Origin: Plutella xylostella
Taxonomy: Eukaryota; Arthropoda; Insecta; Lepidoptera; Plutellidae
Reading direction: 5' to 3'
NCBI RefSeq assembly: GCF_932276165.1
Contig: NC_064011.1
Coordinates: forward strand, 2,931,501-2,995,500
DNA length: 64,000 nt
Positions within the stretch are counted from its first letter, which is position 1. Each line of letters begins with the position of its first letter. The notes under the pieces were generated by a model that saw only the letters and a program-made list of their open reading frames with translations, searched no databases and was not told the DNA's origin. Positions 61,295 to 64,000 of this stretch are shown piece by piece. A program made the position numbers and the translations under genes.

Positions 61295-64000
61295 AATAGC
61301 AGTTTTGTTTTTGTCAACTGATGCGTCTGTCATCTGTCCAGTGTCAACTGTCAAAGTGTTGGAGTCAACACCAAGTCAGTCAACAAAGCAAATACCGCCA
61401 ATGTCGAGTTATAAGTTAAAAAGTTACAAAATGTAACTTTTTGGACGTTAGGTTTCTAACTGGTTTCTTAAGCGACTTATTAACCGAAAACGCTATAATT
61501 TTTACTGAGAAAATATGAAATAAACTCAATAAAATCCTTAGATTCAACACAAACGTTTTAGAAATCCGATAAGTCACTACTAGTCGTCAACATATAAGAG
61601 GCCCGTTTGTAAATAGTTATTTATTAACAATGCTCTAAGTTGACAGTAATTTTATACACAGACAGAATAAATGGACAGAAAAGTGATAACAGAACCAGGG
61701 GTAAGGCACAAAGTTCACCATCAGTCCAATGCCTCACTATGACCTTATCGTTAGAGAAGTAGGTAGGTACCTACAATACTTACCTAGATTATGACTCAAG
61801 ATCAAAGACATTGTAACTCAAGGGTGTTAACTAGCGAAACCTAGTTTTTTCTATGTAATAAATCCCTTCGCACCCACAGAACAAAGATGTTTCTCTAATC
61901 ACAACACTGTCACTGTCAAACAGTCAAGAATCATCTGGCTACATATGACATTTTACAAAAGTCAATAAATCGCTGTGAATCGCTGCTGAATTTACTTGGC
62001 AAGGTGTTCGTTATTCGTTTGGCCTTTTCAGTATTTTATTCAACAAATAACTTTGAAATCTCCTATTTCATTACATAAACTCATGTTAATTGTGTCCTAG
62101 TGATAGAGAAGTGGTTCTGTTTTAACGAAAGAAGAAAATCAGAACGTAAGTTTATTTATGTTTCCACAATAACAAATAAATATAGGTTATTAGCAAGACC
62201 CCTTTTAAATCATCACACTTTCAGTAAATTTTACTTTGAATGCCATCCCATATCCGTATAGATTCTTTGAACGATTTTACTATGAGTCTTATAAACTTGT
62301 TCTTATTTTCCTGTTATGTAAGTCTACATACACTATTACAAAACATCAGATATTTAATTATAAACTGCACTACTAACTACTTACCATGTTTATATAAATA
62401 GTAATCATATAATAATTGAGTGCAGTAGAATAGTAGGTCTAGAGAGATACCTATGAGTATGCTATTACTTACTTTTTAATTCCAAAATCTATCTTTACTT
62501 TTTTAGATAAGTAGGTAGATACTTTTAAAATAAATTCAGCAAAGAAATAACTTCTTACATATAATAGTGCTCACAAGCTACTCATATGCCCATTGAATTT
62601 ATACTTATTAAGTTGCAGGTTTTATCAAGTTGTAGATGAGGCACCAAACTTAATAAGTAAGATTTTTTGTGTATGATGTGCTTTTGTGTTTTTCAATTAA
62701 TTTGACTCTTAATATGAAAAAGCATAGATAACTATATCTTTTGGTGACCATACCAATGTAATGTACAGTTCATAAGATACATATTCAGCTAGCAACGGCT
62801 AACTACGGGCCATAAAAATATCTTATCTGTTAATTTCTACATGCATATCTCGAGATTGTACTTTGACCGGTTCTGAACCTGTGACCTTTGCAGTGACTGT
62901 CTGTAGGTAGAAGCTTAGTCAATTATTATCAACAGATAAGTGCAATTGGTCATGAAGTTTTTCAGGGTGTTAGGAGTAGTATCCCGTTTGCTATAAAAAG
63001 GGTATTGCTTCAAAACCTATAACTTCATAAACATTGTGAAGAGGCAGTCAAAATCCTTTATGTCAAATTTTGATTTAAATAAAACATAGTTTAATTTTGT
63101 TGCTGGTAATATATCTGAAGGGGATAATACAATACAGTCATATTATACTTATGCACAAATGTTCCACTCGAGAGAGCCAGGTGCAGGTACTTACACCCCC
63201 CCAAAGAATACAATAGAATAGATATAATATAGGTATCTGAAGTTTCCATGTCTCATGCTTTTGACATTAATTAAAACAGTAGTCAGTTTATATGGAGGAT
63301 TTTGCCCAGCAGTGGGACACTAAACAGGCTACATTAAAAATACCTACCTAGAAATCTGCTGATGGTATCCCTTTAAGCTTAGAACTGCTTTAAGACTGCC
63401 TGTTCACTGCAGTTAAGTACAAAAATTCACATGACATATCAATGTCCAAGGCCATGAATTAAAAATAATGTTTTTGTCAAAATTCTCTACTGTTTCTTTA
63501 TGTATGTAGGTAAATACGACAGTACTAACTTCTTCCGGGTAAAATAGTTAAAGTCTTGGCAAGTGAAATTGCGTGTGTTAGTCATAAAACTTGGCACACG
63601 TTTTTCCGCAAAGCGAAAATAAGTGGCTTTCCTTTCATTGGTATAACAGCATAATATAGCACAACGAATTTTCAAAAGTCATAGAACTAAAGAACCCTCA
63701 TTTATTCCTTTTCAATTTACTATGTCACTTTTGCTACACCCTGTATAGGTAACCCCCAAAATTGGGTGCCTCCTTTAGCCGTCATGAGCACTTCGTACGT
63801 ATTCAGTGGGGTGAACATTTCTTTGCAGCTTACGGTACGTTACTACTTCGCTCGTTTTTCGTCAGTATAAACCCTCCTACGGGTGCAAATCAACGCCATA
63901 AATTGAGTATGCTCGGTCCTACTACCTAGTCTGTGTTACTGTCCTATGGTACCCCAGTGGTACAGAGGGCCTTTACAAGCGTGCGCCACGCCGCCGTTCT
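61295..64000. other. Intergenic region upstream of GPHR
   Basis: AT-rich with no supported coding region. 61310-61390 is rich in TCAACTGTC-like words. Around 62095-62150 there is CTAG...GAACGTAAGT, a possible non-coding + strand exon with a good donor, unproven. 63160-63225 is an inverted copy of the 31440/35450 repeat. 63725-63750 has a CACCCTGTATA end like the TA-flanked MITEs. 63775-64000 looks repetitive (GTGGTACAGAGGGCCTTTAC) but I cannot classify it. Confidence 0.4.

Noticed and set aside
61236..61436. 66-codon + strand frame upstream of GPHR
   Set aside because: It straddles the LINE target-site duplication, so part of it is LINE 5' UTR and part is host DNA.
62095..62150. First exon of a divergent + strand gene
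   Set aside because: Only a donor-like GAACGTAAGT is seen; no coding sequence or promoter supports it.

Overview
This is nuclear DNA from an insect, almost certainly a moth or butterfly. The two cellular genes are intron-rich with GT-AG introns, their proteins read as arthropod orthologues, and the spacers carry repeat families typical of Lepidoptera. The species cannot be fixed from the window.

Two host genes sit tail to tail. (1) The 3' part of the ryanodine receptor gene (RyR, the sarco/endoplasmic reticulum Ca2+ release channel and target of diamide insecticides) lies on the + strand from 9941 to 47530. I resolved 39 consecutive coding exons whose phases all fit and which give the last 1,822 residues: central and EF-hand region, all pore-region membrane helices, the GGGIGD selectivity filter and the C-terminal zinc-binding domain. 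The remaining N-terminal part lies left of the window. (2) The complete Golgi pH regulator gene (GPHR/GPR89 family, 466 aa, 10 coding exons) lies on the - strand from 54787 to 49388. Their 3' ends converge at about 48.6 kb.

Mobile DNA fills most of the rest. 1-9.7 kb: a tyrosine-recombinase (DIRS-like) retrotransposon on the - strand, running off the left edge, whose gag appears to be split by an intron; a Ty3/gypsy LTR element with visually identical LTRs sits inside that intron. 10.06-10.77, 12.6-15.0 and 26.0-29.2 kb: antisense non-LTR (LINE) fragments in RyR introns. 41.0-42.8 kb: a sense RTE-type LINE with a 13-bp target-site duplication. 54.9-61.3 kb: a nearly complete I-group LINE (ORF1 plus ORF2 with endonuclease, RT and RNase H), also with a 13-bp target-site duplication, inserted 89 bp upstream of the GPHR start codon and itself broken in the endonuclease by a 999-bp hAT-type element with an 8-bp duplication. 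Small foldback/MITE elements, a tRNA-derived SINE piece and 21-bp satellites are scattered through the introns.

The most unusual signal is recurrent partial duplication of RyR exons. Exons 12, 21 and 29 are each followed, in the next intron, by one or two extra copies of the 3' part of the exon with its splice donor. The exon 12 copy differs only at silent positions. The exon 29 copies encode the first pore-region membrane helix. The exon 21 copies are linked by a 21-bp minisatellite that grew from the exon end and donor. The sites equivalent to the known diamide-resistance positions appear wild type. All of this was read by eye from the sequence.
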